Origin: an uncultured Microbacterium sp.
GTDB taxonomy: Bacteria; Actinomycetota; Actinomycetes; Actinomycetales; Microbacteriaceae
Assembly (NCBI RefSeq): GCF_947488465.1
Contig: NZ_CANKZA010000002.1
Coordinates: 372,001 to 436,000, forward strand
Reading direction: 5' to 3'
Length of the DNA stretch: 64,000 nt
The notes under the pieces are model-generated. The model saw nothing but the letters and a program-made list of their open reading frames with translations, was not told the origin of the DNA and did no database searches. Positions 9,288 to 18,298 of this stretch are shown piece by piece; the stretch's first letter is position 1; each line of letters starts with the position of its first letter. The translations under genes were made by a program, and so were the position numbers.

Positions 9288-9345
9288 GTGACACTTTGTG
9301 TCACCCCGATTCCTGCCTGTGTCACATAAAGCGGGCTTGTGTCAT
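9288..9345. repeat. Array of GTGTCAC repeats with a perfect 17-bp palindrome
   Basis: GTGACAC-TTT-GTGTCAC at 9288-9304 is a perfect palindrome; further copies GTGTCAC at 9319 and GTGTCAT at 9339 follow at 21 and 20 bp spacing. The same vocabulary is present at 4376-4442. It resembles a multiple terminal repeat of an IS21-type element, but no transposase gene is present. Confidence 0.65.
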
Positions 9346-9372
9346 CTCAACGCGTTCCCGACAAGGAGGGGG

Positions 9373-9418
9373 TTGACAACCGGCATCCGTCGCCCTAACT
9401 TACAACCAAATGGTTGTA
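9373..9418 (+). promoter_or_regulatory. Promoter and operator of the arsR gene
   Basis: TTGACA at 9373-9378 and TAACTT at 9396-9401 are separated by 17 bp. A perfect inverted repeat, TACAACCA-AA-TGGTTGTA, occupies 9401-9418 and contains the ATG (9410). The operator therefore covers the end of the -10, the transcription start and the start codon, which implies tight autorepression and a leaderless or nearly leaderless mRNA. Confidence 0.85.
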
Positions 9419-9781
9419 GAACGATTCCCACAGAAGACCGAGCTGAGCGATGACGACACAGACCGTCTCTTTCACGCTCTCGCCGCGGCGACGCGGCGCG
9501 ACATCCTGCGCCGCACGCTCGTGGAGGAGCAGTCCGTGTCCGCTCTCGCGGCGGAGTACGACATGTCCTTCGCGGCCGTTCAGAAACACGTCGCCGTGCT
9601 CGAGGCGGCGCACCTCATCATCAAGCGGGCCGAGGGGCGCGAGCGCCTCGTCCGCGCCGACCCGACCATGATCGCCCGCGCTCGGGCGCTTCTGGCCCGC
9701 TACGAAGACCTGTGGCGACAGCGCATCGATCGTCTCGACGCGCTGCTCGCCGATCCGACACCACCCACGACTGGAGACTGA
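9410..9781 (+). CDS. ArsR-family transcriptional repressor
   Basis: 123 residues. Winged-helix region 15-85: LSDDDTDRLFHALAAATRRD, ILRRTLVEEQSVSALAAEYD, MSFAAVQKHVAVLEAAHLII, KRAEGRERLVRADPTMI. No cysteine metal site is visible; the gene is coupled to a START-domain (SRPBCC/AHSA1) gene, which is the usual partner of the metal-independent ArsR subgroup. The ATG at 9410 lies within the operator palindrome. The regulator and SRPBCC genes are separated by one base, so they form one operon. Confidence 0.92.
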   Translation: MVVERFPQKTELSDDDTDRLFHALAAATRRDILRRTLVEEQSVSALAAEYDMSFAAVQKHVAVLEAAHLIIKRAEGRERLVRADPTMIARARALLARYEDLWRQRIDRLDALLADPTPPTTGD

Positions 9782-9782
9782 C

Positions 9783-10745
9783 ATGCCCGTCACCGACATC
9801 TCGACCGACGCCGAGAACCTCACCATGACCCTTACCGCCGACTTCGCGGCACCGGTGAGTCGCCTCTGGGCTGCATTCACCGACCCGCGCCAGTTCGAGC
9901 GCTTCTGGGGACCTCCGGGCTGGCCGGCACGCTTCGAGGCGTTCGATCTGCGCCCCGGCGGGCGCGTCGACTATGCGATGACGGGCCCCCAGGGTGAATC
10001 GTCCCGCGGCGCGTGGGAGGTGCTCTCGGTGACCGACGGCACCGGCTTCGAGGTGCTCGACTCGTTCGTCGACGCCGACGGCAATCCGATGGAAGCGTTC
10101 CCGGCGATGCGCATGACCTTCTCCTTCGCCGCGACGGATGCCGGCGCGCGCCTGACGAATGTCACCTACTTCACGTCGGCCGAGGCGCTCGATCAGGTCG
10201 TCGCGATGGGCGCGATCGAAGGCTCGCGCATGGCGATGAATCAGCTCGACGCGGTCCTGCTCTCTCTCCGGGAGTACGCACAGGGCAAGGGCACCCGCAC
10301 CGAGCTGCTCGACGACCAGCACGTCCGCATCACGCGGCTCATCGAGGGGCCGCGCGAGCTGGTCTGGCGTGCGCACCACGAGCCGGAGCTCATGCGCCAG
10401 TGGCTGCTGGGCCCGGACGGATGGCAGATGGTCGAGTGCGAGCTCGGCGAGACCTATCGCTACATGTGGCAGCAGGGCGATGACGAATCCACGCGCTTCG
10501 GCTTCGAAGGCGAAACCGTGCTGAGTGAGCCGACGTGGCGCGCCGTGACGACCGAGCGGATGATCGGGATGGATGCCCCTGGCACCCTCAATGACCTGCA
10601 GCTGTACGAAGAGGACGGCGCGACGCTGCTGACTCTGGTGATCGAATATGCCGACAAGGACATGCGCGACATGATCCTCGCGACGGGCATGACTGAGGGC
10701 ATGGAGACGTCCTACGCACGGTTGGAGTCTGTTCTCGCCGCCTGA
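9783..10745 (+). CDS. Tandem SRPBCC (AHSA1-type) domain protein
   Basis: 320 residues containing two AHSA1-like START folds in one chain. Domain 1 spans about 12-160 (LTADFAAPVSRLWAAFTDPR, FERFWGPPGWPARFE, DLRPGGRVDYAMTGP). Domain 2 spans about 175-320 (ITRLIEGPRELVWRAHHEPE, MRQWLLGPDGWQMVECEL). Normally these are separate proteins of about 150 residues, so this is a duplication and fusion. SRPBCC folds bind hydrophobic ligands; the ligand is unknown. It is under the ArsR promoter described above. Confidence 0.88.
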   Translation: MPVTDISTDAENLTMTLTADFAAPVSRLWAAFTDPRQFERFWGPPGWPARFEAFDLRPGGRVDYAMTGPQGESSRGAWEVLSVTDGTGFEVLDSFVDADGNPMEAFPAMRMTFSFAATDAGARLTNVTYFTSAEALDQVVAMGAIEGSRMAMNQLDAVLLSLREYAQGKGTRTELLDDQHVRITRLIEGPRELVWRAHHEPELMRQWLLGPDGWQMVECELGETYRYMWQQGDDESTRFGFEGETVLSEPTWRAVTTERMIGMDAPGTLNDLQLYEEDGATLLTLVIEYADKDMRDMILATGMTEGMETSYARLESVLAA

Positions 10746-10764
10746 ACCAGCGCGGAGGTGAGAG

Positions 10765-12171
10765 TCAGCGACCCGGCTCGGGGCTCACCGGCACGGCCGC
10801 AGCGTCAGCCTGCGCCGCGGGCGTTGCCGGCGGTCGGCGCAAGCGCTGAGCCTTCGACGGGCGGATAGCAGGAACATCGCCCACGATCGGCACCGGGGTC
10901 CGATACAGCCGGAAGCCGTAGCGGACGAGCAGGCCCACCATCACCATGACCTTGTTGCGCGGGCCGAGCAAGCTCGTGATGTGCACGAACAGCCACGCGA
11001 ACCAGGCCGTGATCCCCGTCAGGGTGATGAGCTTTCGGAAGAGCGGGATGCGACTGATCCCCGGGATGCGGCGGAGCACCGGAAGGTTCGCGATGCCGGG
11101 GACCTCGCCGACCGCGGAGCGGCGACCGATGATGGCGAGCTGACCCTTGTCGTGGTACTCGAACGGGACCGTGCCCGAGCCGGAGATCAGCCGCTGGATC
11201 TGCCGCGCGATGTGCTCGCCACCCTGGATCGCCGGCTGCGCCAACTGCGGAAGATCCTGCGGCGCGACGGCCACGTCACCCGCCGCGAAGATTCCGGGAA
11301 GGCCGTCGACCTGAAGATCGGCGCCCACCCGGATGCGGTCGCCCTTATCCAATGGCAGGTCCCACTGGCGCACTTCCTCGTGCGGCGCGACGCCGGTGGC
11401 CCACACCGTCAACTCCGACGGGAGCACGGTCCCATCGGCGAGCACGACGCTGTCGGGGCGCACCTCGGCGACACCGGTACCGAGCCGGAGCTCGACGTCG
11501 CGGCGACGCAGTTCATCCAGCGCGTAGCGCCGCAGCGTCGGGGCGAACGGCTTCAGGATCTCGTCACCCCGTTGCAGCAGGGTGATGCGGAAGGCGTTGC
11601 CCTCGAGCTCGGGATACGCCGGCTCGAGCCCTTGGTCGCGGAGCTCGGCGAGGGCGCCGGCCATCTCGACACCCGTCGCGCCGCCACCGATCACGACGAC
11701 GCTGAGCCCTTTGCGTCGGTCGCCCTGCTGGGTCGCGCGCTCGAGGCGGGTGAACAGGGTGTCGCGGATCGCGAGTGCCTGCGACCGCGAGTACACGGCG
11801 AACGAGTTCTCCTTCGCGCCGGGCGTGCCGTGATACGCCGTCGTGACGCCGTTCGCGAGCACGAGGTAGTCGTAGGCGATCTTCTGGCCATCCAGCATCC
11901 GCACCGTACGGCCCGCCGTATCGATCTCCATCAAATGCTCGTGGATGACATCGAGGTTCGGCTGGCGCACCCGCAGGCTCCGGAGGAAATGCGTCACGTC
12001 GCCCGGGTTCAGCCCGCCGGTGGCGACCTGGTAGAGCAGCGGCTGGAATGTGTTGTACACGCGGCGGTCGATGAGGCTGATCCGCACGGGCGCCTTCCGG
12101 AGCGCCCGCGCCGCGCTGATGCCGGCGAAACCGGCACCGACGATCACGACGTGCGGAACGGATGCCGTCAT
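10765..12171 (-). CDS. ndh: NADH dehydrogenase type II / FAD-dependent oxidoreductase
   Basis: 468 residues. The FAD-binding Rossmann motif VVIVGAGFAGISAA lies at 8-21, the NADH-binding motif VVVIGGGATGVEMAG at 158-172, and GIFAAGDVAVA near 310 closes the FAD site. Near the C-terminus ITAWFAWLFVHITSLLG is the membrane-association helix typical of NDH-2. It oxidises NADH and reduces quinone without proton pumping. The ATG overlaps the sufU stop (ATGA), so it is translated with sufS-sufU. The C-terminal 60 residues are Ala/Pro-rich and variable. Confidence 0.92.
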   Translation of the reverse strand: MTASVPHVVIVGAGFAGISAARALRKAPVRISLIDRRVYNTFQPLLYQVATGGLNPGDVTHFLRSLRVRQPNLDVIHEHLMEIDTAGRTVRMLDGQKIAYDYLVLANGVTTAYHGTPGAKENSFAVYSRSQALAIRDTLFTRLERATQQGDRRKGLSVVVIGGGATGVEMAGALAELRDQGLEPAYPELEGNAFRITLLQRGDEILKPFAPTLRRYALDELRRRDVELRLGTGVAEVRPDSVVLADGTVLPSELTVWATGVAPHEEVRQWDLPLDKGDRIRVGADLQVDGLPGIFAAGDVAVAPQDLPQLAQPAIQGGEHIARQIQRLISGSGTVPFEYHDKGQLAIIGRRSAVGEVPGIANLPVLRRIPGISRIPLFRKLITLTGITAWFAWLFVHITSLLGPRNKVMVMVGLLVRYGFRLYRTPVPIVGDVPAIRPSKAQRLRRPPATPAAQADAAAVPVSPEPGR

Positions 12172-12611
12172 GCGCGCACCAGGGCGTCTTCGAGGGCGAC
12201 CCACGCGAGCATTGCGCACTTGACCCGAGCCGAGAACTTCGAGACACCGGTGAGCGCGGCCGCATCCCCGTAGACGTCTTCGTCGAGATCGAGCTGCCCG
12301 CGCGAGCGGAGCGCTTCGCGGAAGCCCTCGATGAGGGTGCGCGCCTCGTCGCGGGTGACGCCGTCCATCAGGTCGGAGAGCATCGAGGCCGAGGCTTGCG
12401 AGATCGAGCAGCCTGACCCCTCCCACGTCACGTCGCGGATCGTCTCACCGTCAGTCGCGACCCGCGCGCGCAGCGTGATCTCGTCACCGCACACGGGGTT
12501 GCGCTGATGCGACGTCGCCGACGCGCCTTCTTCGTCGGCGAGCCCGAAGTGCTGGGGATGCTTGGAGTGATCGAGGATCAGCTCGCGGTACAGGGTGTCG
12601 AGATCGCTCAT
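12168..12611 (-). CDS. sufU: Iron-sulfur cluster assembly protein SufU
   Basis: 147 residues. The zinc/sulfur-accepting cysteines are Cys41 (RNPVCGDEI), Cys68 (EGSGCSISQASASM) and Cys132 (ARVKCAMLAW), in the SufU order. SufU accepts persulfide sulfur from SufS and passes it to the SufBCD scaffold, which is not in this window. The gene overlaps sufS upstream and ndh downstream by 4 nt each, forming a tight three-gene operon. Confidence 0.96.
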   Translation of the reverse strand: MSDLDTLYRELILDHSKHPQHFGLADEEGASATSHQRNPVCGDEITLRARVATDGETIRDVTWEGSGCSISQASASMLSDLMDGVTRDEARTLIEGFREALRSRGQLDLDEDVYGDAAALTGVSKFSARVKCAMLAWVALEDALVRA

Positions 12612-13897
12612 GATCCAGCTCCGAAGTAGGGACGGATGCCGCGGACGGCATCGATGAACCGTTCGATGTCGTCGTCGGTGTTGTACAGGGCCGCCGAGGC
12701 ACGCACCGATGCGGTCATGCCGAATCGGCGGTGCAGTGGGGCCGCGCAGTGGTGCCCGACGCGCACGGCGATGCCGAGCGAGTCGAGATATTGACCGGCG
12801 TCGTGCGCGTGGACGCCGTCGACGTCGAACGACCAGAGCCCGACGCGTTCCACGCCGGCGGCATCGCCGAGCAGACGGATGCCGGGGATCTCGCGGAGCG
12901 CCTCTCCCATCCGGTCGGCCAGCGCGATCTCGTGCGCGTGGATCTGCTCCAGTCCCACGGCATCCAGGTACTGGACCGCGGCTGCCAGGCCGATCGCCGG
13001 ACCGATCGGCTGGGTGCCGGCTTCGAAGCGCTGGGGCGGCGGAAGGTATTCGGCGGCCTCGAGGCTCACGGTCGTGATCATCGACCCGCCGGTGAGGAAC
13101 GGCGGGAGGTCCTCGAGCACGTCGGTCCGGCCGTAGAGCCCGCCGACGCCGTAGGGGCCGAGCATTTTGTGACCGCTGAAAACGGCGAGATCGACGCCGA
13201 GGGCGGGGAGGTCGAGGGGCAGGTGCGGGGCGGACTGGCAGGCATCCATCACCGTCAGCGCGCCGTGTGTCTGTGCGAGAGCGATGAGCGCGGCGACGGG
13301 GTTCACGATTCCCAGCACGTTGGAGACGTGCGTGAAGGCGACGATGCGGGTGCGCTCGCCGATGAGCGCGGCGGCGGCGTCGAGGTCGAGCGTGCCGTCG
13401 TCGCGGACGGGGATGTGGCGGAGCACAGCGCCGGTCCGCGCGGCGAGCTCTTGCCACGGGATGAGGTTCGCGTGGTGTTCGATCGCGGTCGTCACGATCT
13501 CATCGCCGGGCTGGAGGGCGAAGCGTGACGGGGCGCGGCCGAGCGTCGCGTTGCCGATCGAGTAGGCGACGAGGTTGAGGCCCATCGTCGCGCCGCTCGT
13601 CCAGACGAGCTGCTCCGGGGCTGCGCCGACGAACCCGGCGACCGTCGCGCGGGCGTCTTCGAACAGATCGGTCGCCTCGCCGGCGAGCGTGTGCGCGCCG
13701 CGGTGGACGGCCGCGTTGGCGTGGGTGAGGAAGTCACGCTCGGCATCGAGCACGGCGGTCGGCTTCTGACTGGTCGCGGCCGAGTCGAGGTAGACGAGCG
13801 GATGCCCGTTGACGTCGACGCGCAGGATCGGGAAGTCCGCGCGGAGGCGTGCGGCATCCAGTCTCGGCGCAGCGGTCTCGGGGTTCGCAGTGCTCAC
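12608..13897 (-). CDS. sufS: Cysteine desulfurase SufS
   Basis: 429 residues, class V PLP fold. It removes sulfur from cysteine and hands it to SufU. Visible: PLYYLD-type N-terminus (HPLVYLDSAATSQKP), TSGATMGLNLVA, AIEHHANLIPWQ, the PLP lysine Lys244 in SGHKMLGPYGVG, and the active cysteine in RVGHHCAAPLHRRFG. Start GTG at 13897 is preceded by TAGCCT with exactly 6 nt between them (raw 13904-13909), so the operon mRNA is probably leaderless. The usual SufBCD partners must lie elsewhere. Confidence 0.95.
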   Translation of the reverse strand: MSTANPETAAPRLDAARLRADFPILRVDVNGHPLVYLDSAATSQKPTAVLDAERDFLTHANAAVHRGAHTLAGEATDLFEDARATVAGFVGAAPEQLVWTSGATMGLNLVAYSIGNATLGRAPSRFALQPGDEIVTTAIEHHANLIPWQELAARTGAVLRHIPVRDDGTLDLDAAAALIGERTRIVAFTHVSNVLGIVNPVAALIALAQTHGALTVMDACQSAPHLPLDLPALGVDLAVFSGHKMLGPYGVGGLYGRTDVLEDLPPFLTGGSMITTVSLEAAEYLPPPQRFEAGTQPIGPAIGLAAAVQYLDAVGLEQIHAHEIALADRMGEALREIPGIRLLGDAAGVERVGLWSFDVDGVHAHDAGQYLDSLGIAVRVGHHCAAPLHRRFGMTASVRASAALYNTDDDIERFIDAVRGIRPYFGAGS

Positions 13898-13936
13898 CTG
13901 TCTAGGCTACGCCCCGCGGCACGCCGGGGGTCCGGG

Positions 13937-15976
13937 TCAGGGCTCGTCGTCGGTGTGGGCGACCAGGCCGTAGGAGGTGATGCGGCCCGCGCGGTCGTCG
14001 CCGGGGAGCGGGCGCGAGCGCCGACCGTAGATCAGCTCGGACGAGTCGAGGAGCCACGGCACGAGGGTGATCGAGACGCCGTGGACGAGCATGAGCTGCT
14101 GTGCGATGCGCCGGGCGCGGCGGTTGTGCAGCAGGCTCTCCCACCAGTGACCGACGATGTACTGCGGCAGGTACACCGTCACGATCGACGAGCCGTGCTT
14201 CTGGCGGTACTGGGCGATGAACTCGGAGAGCGGACGCGCGTATTGCCGGTACGGCGACTCGATCGTCAGGAGCGTGATCGGCATGTCGTGCAGCTCCCAA
14301 TCGGCCTGCACGGCGTCGGCTTCTTCCTGAGTCACGGCGATGTGGACCGCGATGGTCTTGCTGTGCTTGGCCGCCAGCGCGTAGTCGACCGCCTTCGCGA
14401 CAGGCTTCTGCAGGCGGTTCACCAGGACGATCGCGACATCGCCGGTCGAACCGTAGTGGACGCTGTCGTCCATCTCGGTCTCGTGGCTGACATCGCGGTA
14501 GTAACGGTTCACGCCGATCATCAGGATCGAGAGGACCGGAATGGCGAGGAAGACGAGCCAGGCGCCGTGCGTGAACTTCGTGACGGTGACGATCAAGAGC
14601 ACGAGCACCGTGAACGACGCGCCGAGTGAGTTGATCGCGAGCCCGATCTGGGCCTCGCGCCGCTCGGCTCCCTTCACGAAGCGGAGCTCCCGCCGCCAGT
14701 GCTTGACCATGCCGATCTGGCCGAGCGAGAACGACACGAACACACCGATGATGTAGAGCTGGATGAGGGTCGTCAGCTGCGCTTGGTACACGATCAGGAC
14801 GATCGCGGCGGCGAGGCCGAGGATGATCATGCCGTTCGAGAAGACAAGCCGGTCACCGCGGGTGTTGAGGGCCTTCGGCGCGTAACCGTCGCGGGCGAGC
14901 ACCGAACCCAGCAGCGGGAAACCGTTGAAGGCCGTGTTGGCCGCGAGGAGGAGCACACAGGCGGTCGCCGCCTGGATGATGAAGAACGGAATCGACCCGG
15001 CACCGAAGGTCGCGGCGGCGACCTGGGCCATGAGGCTCGGCTGCGGGTTCGTGCAGTCGAAACCGATCAAATGGCAGGGGTTCTCTGCGTAGTGCACGCC
15101 GGTGACGAGCGCGAGGGTCGTGAGCCCCGCGAACAGCAGGATCGCGACACTGCCCATCAACACGAGCGTGGTCTGGGCGTTCTGCACCTTCGGCTGCCGG
15201 AACGCGGGTACGCCGTTGCTGACGGCCTCGACGCCGGTGAGGGCCGAGCATCCACTCGAGAAGGCTCGGAGGATCAACAGGATGACGGCGGCCTGTGTGA
15301 GGTCCTGCGCCTCGACGGCGTACTGCGCGCTCGCCGCGACCGGTGTGTCGCCCAGCCCCCAGCGGACGAGCCCGGTGACGATCATGATCGCCACCGACGC
15401 GATGAACACGTAGGTGGGGATCGCGAAGGCCTGGGATGCTTCGCGGACACCCCGGAGGTTCACGACGATGATGAGGACGACGAAGCCGACCGCGAGCTCG
15501 ACACGCCAGGGGTTGAGTCCCGGGAGCGCGGAGATGATGTTGTCGACGCCGGAGGCCACCGAGACGGCGACCGTGAGGATGTAGTCGACGAGCAGCGCCG
15601 AAGCCACCACGACGCCGGACTTCTCGCCCAGGTTCGTCCGCGCGACTTCGTAGTCGCCGCCGCCGGAGGGGTATGCCTTGATCAGCTGGCGATAGCTGAG
15701 CACCACGACGATCAGGAGGGCGACGACGGCCGCGGCGACCCAGGGGCTGAACGCCAGAAAAGCGGTCCCGCCGATCAGCAGGATCATCAGCAGCTCCTGC
15801 GGCGCGTAGGCGACCGAGGAGAGTGCGTCGGAGGCGAAGATCGGCAGTGCCATCTTCTTCGGGAGCAGTTGCCCCTCGAGCTCTTCCGTGGTGAGCGGGT
15901 CGCCGATCAGGATGCGTTTGGCGATCGGCGTCTCTTCGGACGCGCCCCGACTTTCTTCAGTCACGGCGGGCGACAC
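13937..15976 (-). CDS. APC-superfamily permease, KimA-like potassium/amino-acid transporter
   Basis: 679 residues. About 12 membrane helices lie between residues 45 and 500, with the family signature KKMALPIFASDALSSVAYAP, the substrate helix SYRQLIKAYPSGGGDYEVA and a cytosolic C-terminal domain of about 170 residues. This layout matches the large APC permeases related to Bacillus KimA, a K+ importer controlled by c-di-AMP; amino-acid transport is the alternative. No ydaO-type riboswitch is seen upstream (15977-16127 shows no clear structure). Start GTG at 15976; an in-frame GTG five codons later is also possible. Confidence 0.82.
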   Translation of the reverse strand: MSPAVTEESRGASEETPIAKRILIGDPLTTEELEGQLLPKKMALPIFASDALSSVAYAPQELLMILLIGGTAFLAFSPWVAAAVVALLIVVVLSYRQLIKAYPSGGGDYEVARTNLGEKSGVVVASALLVDYILTVAVSVASGVDNIISALPGLNPWRVELAVGFVVLIIVVNLRGVREASQAFAIPTYVFIASVAIMIVTGLVRWGLGDTPVAASAQYAVEAQDLTQAAVILLILRAFSSGCSALTGVEAVSNGVPAFRQPKVQNAQTTLVLMGSVAILLFAGLTTLALVTGVHYAENPCHLIGFDCTNPQPSLMAQVAAATFGAGSIPFFIIQAATACVLLLAANTAFNGFPLLGSVLARDGYAPKALNTRGDRLVFSNGMIILGLAAAIVLIVYQAQLTTLIQLYIIGVFVSFSLGQIGMVKHWRRELRFVKGAERREAQIGLAINSLGASFTVLVLLIVTVTKFTHGAWLVFLAIPVLSILMIGVNRYYRDVSHETEMDDSVHYGSTGDVAIVLVNRLQKPVAKAVDYALAAKHSKTIAVHIAVTQEEADAVQADWELHDMPITLLTIESPYRQYARPLSEFIAQYRQKHGSSIVTVYLPQYIVGHWWESLLHNRRARRIAQQLMLVHGVSITLVPWLLDSSELIYGRRSRPLPGDDRAGRITSYGLVAHTDDEP

Positions 15977-16127
15977 TACGCCTGGTGACGGGTTCGCGCA
16001 ATCCGATTCGCCTGGAAGTATCGATCGTTCGCGCTCCTGGCGATCGTGCTCGTGCTCACCCCGGTCGGCCCGCGGAGGCTCCCCGGCATCCTCTCCGGTC
16101 AGCGACGCGCCGACGCGCGCGCGGCAG

Positions 16128-17006
16128 CTACGCCGGCGGAGTGAAGCGGTAGACGATGTCCGTGACCACCGTGCCGTCGGTCGTCACGCGCACGCCGTAG
16201 GTGCGGGCGCCGTCGACGAAGAACGTGTCGCGGTCGGAGCCGAAGCGGAGGATCGGCGGCGCCGTGGTCGACTCGCTGTCGGGGCCGAGTTCGCGGGCAT
16301 CCGCGAGGCTCATGCCGATGCTCAGCCCGAACTCTGCGGTGATCGCGACATCGCCGACCTCGTTCGCGGAATAGCCGACATAGGTCGGCGTGTCGACCTG
16401 ATCGCGCGGTTTGTTCCCCTCGCTGAGCAGGACGTCGGCGAAGCGGAAACCGTCCCAGCTGTACACCGTGTAGGCGTAGGTGCGAGAGTCGCCCGATTCG
16501 ACGTCGGTCGTCGGCTCGGACCCGAACGCCTCGGTCAGCGCCGCGATCGCCGGTTCTGCCGCATCCGCCCACGCGTGGGTGAACTCATCGCCGTCCTCGC
16601 CCTGCAGGGTGAAGCCGGTGGCGGCGAGGGTCAGTGTCGACGTCGTGACCGGTGCGGTCGGGGTGGGAGTGGACGTGCTCGAGGTGGCGGGGGCGGGAGG
16701 CACGGGGTTCGGCGGGGCGGTGCCATCGGTGCCATCGCCACCCGATGGCCGCGTCAGGGCGATGCCCACGACGACAGCGACAGCGACAGCGAGGATGCCG
16801 GCGATGATGCTGAGGATCAGGGTCGATCGCGAGCGCGGCTCGCCGGGGTCGCGGGGTTCGCGCGCGGCGCGCGGCTCGCGTGGCGGCCGGGGCTCCTTCG
16901 GTTCGCGGGGCGGCCGCGGCGCACGCGGGAGCTTCGGTTCGCGGGGCTTGCGGGGCTCCTCCGGTTCGGAGGGCCCTTGCGGTCCGAAGAGATCGTCGAG
17001 GCTCAT
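16128..17006 (-). CDS. Membrane-anchored hypothetical protein with proline/arginine-rich head
   Basis: 292 residues. Residues 10-60 are Pro/Arg/Glu repeats (KPREPKLPRAPRPPREPKEP), residues 63-85 form one membrane segment (TLILSIIAGILAVAVAVVVG), followed by a Thr/Pro linker and an extracellular domain (TFTLQGEDGDEFTHAWADAA, SYAYTVYSWDGFRFADVLL-like, GDVAITAEFGLSIGMSLADA). The topology predicts a cytosolic disordered head and an outer domain. I do not recognise the domain. The ATG overlaps the M20 hydrolase stop, so it is expressed with that enzyme. Confidence 0.75.
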   Translation of the reverse strand: MSLDDLFGPQGPSEPEEPRKPREPKLPRAPRPPREPKEPRPPREPRAAREPRDPGEPRSRSTLILSIIAGILAVAVAVVVGIALTRPSGGDGTDGTAPPNPVPPAPATSSTSTPTPTAPVTTSTLTLAATGFTLQGEDGDEFTHAWADAAEPAIAALTEAFGSEPTTDVESGDSRTYAYTVYSWDGFRFADVLLSEGNKPRDQVDTPTYVGYSANEVGDVAITAEFGLSIGMSLADARELGPDSESTTAPPILRFGSDRDTFFVDGARTYGVRVTTDGTVVTDIVYRFTPPA

Positions 17007-18217
17007 GCCAAGAACTCCTTTGCGGCGACGACCAGCGCATCGACGCCGCGCTCGATCGTGGGGTGCAGGATCGGTGCAAAAAACGGCGAGTGATTGGTCG
17101 GGATGTCTTCGTTGACGGTGCCGCGCGCCACGGCATCCGCGTACTGCTGCGGATCGAGCCCGCCCCAGAACCAGAACACGAGGGGGACGTCCGCTTCGCG
17201 GGCGAACCATGACACATCCTCGCTGCCCGTGAACATGCCGGGGTCGATGACGGTACCGTCGCCGAACGCCCGGTCGAACGCGGCGGTCAGGCGTGCGGTC
17301 GCGGCGGCGTCGTTGATCGTGGGCGGCAGCGAGTGGTCGACCCGGATGGTCGGGGGCTGCTCGGCGCCGGAGGCCGCCGCCTCCGCCCGGATCACCCGCT
17401 CCACCCGGGCGAGGATGTCGGCCCGCGCCGGCTCATCGGGATAGCGGAGGCTGAGTTCGAGCGTCGCCTCGGCGGGGATGATGTTGTTCTTCAGGCCCGC
17501 GTGGATCGAGCCGACCGTCACCACCGCCATCTCTCGCGGGTCGACTTCGCGGGAGACCACAGTCTGCAGGCGCATGACGGTGGCGGCGGCCATCACGATC
17601 GGGTCGATCGTCGCGTGCGGCCGCGAGCCGTGGCCCCCGCGGCCATGGAGGGTGACCGTCAGACCGTCGCTGGCGGCCATCTGTGTGCCCGGCCGCACGC
17701 CGATCGTGCCGGCGGGGAGCGGTGTGAGGTGCTGGCCGAGGACGATGTCGGGGCGGGGGAACGCATCCAAGACGCCATCGGCGATCATGGCCCGCGAGCC
17801 GGCACCGTATTCTTCGGCGGGCTGGAACACGGCAACGACGGTGCCCGACCACGCGTCGCGCGTGGCCTGCAGCTTCTCGAGTGCGCCGAGCAGCGCAGTG
17901 ACATGCATGTCGTGTCCGCAGGCGTGCATCACCGGGACGTCGGTGCCGGCAGGATCGGTCCCGCGCGCCGTGCTGGCGTATGCGAGTCCGGTCTGCTCGG
18001 CGACCGGCAGCGCATCCATGTCGGCGCGGAGCCACACGACCGGGCCCTCGCCGTTGACGATGCTCGTGGCGACACCGGTCTTGCCGAGCCCTTCGACGAC
18101 CTCGAGCCCGAGCGCGCCGAGTTCGCGGGTGATGACCCCGGCCGTGCGGGTCTCCTGGAACGACAGCTCCGGGTGTCGATGCAGGTCGATGTAGAGGGCC
18201 TCGAGGTCGATGCTCAT
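17003..18217 (-). CDS. M20-family amidohydrolase (hippurate hydrolase-like)
   Basis: 404 residues. Metal-site motifs: LRADMDALPV near 65, MHACGHDMHV near 97, the EEYGAGS glutamate pair near 138, GQHLTPLP near 165, the dimerisation-domain GRGGHGSRPH near 195, and GSEDVSWF and NHSPFF at the C-terminus. These metallohydrolases release an acyl or amide group from N-acyl amino acids or similar substrates; the substrate cannot be read. TAGGCT ends 7 nt before the ATG, suggesting a leaderless start. The downstream gene overlaps by 4 nt. Confidence 0.9.
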   Translation of the reverse strand: MSIDLEALYIDLHRHPELSFQETRTAGVITRELGALGLEVVEGLGKTGVATSIVNGEGPVVWLRADMDALPVAEQTGLAYASTARGTDPAGTDVPVMHACGHDMHVTALLGALEKLQATRDAWSGTVVAVFQPAEEYGAGSRAMIADGVLDAFPRPDIVLGQHLTPLPAGTIGVRPGTQMAASDGLTVTLHGRGGHGSRPHATIDPIVMAAATVMRLQTVVSREVDPREMAVVTVGSIHAGLKNNIIPAEATLELSLRYPDEPARADILARVERVIRAEAAASGAEQPPTIRVDHSLPPTINDAAATARLTAAFDRAFGDGTVIDPGMFTGSEDVSWFAREADVPLVFWFWGGLDPQQYADAVARGTVNEDIPTNHSPFFAPILHPTIERGVDALVVAAKEFLA

Positions 18218-18298
18218 GCCTCCGAGCCTACGCGCCGCGCCTGTGGCATCGCCTGCGCGGCAGGTGGCCGGGTAGGGAGGGGATGCTCGGCGGCCGGG

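Noticed and set aside
13691..15988. Long plus-strand frames opposite sufS and the APC permease
   Set aside because: Shadows of well-recognised minus-strand genes.
15977..16127. Open stretch reading FAWKYRSFALLAIVLVLTP, looking like a small membrane peptide, and a possible ydaO-type riboswitch for the KimA-like permease
   Set aside because: There is no ATG or GTG start before the hydrophobic part and a stop lies directly upstream; no riboswitch helices could be drawn.
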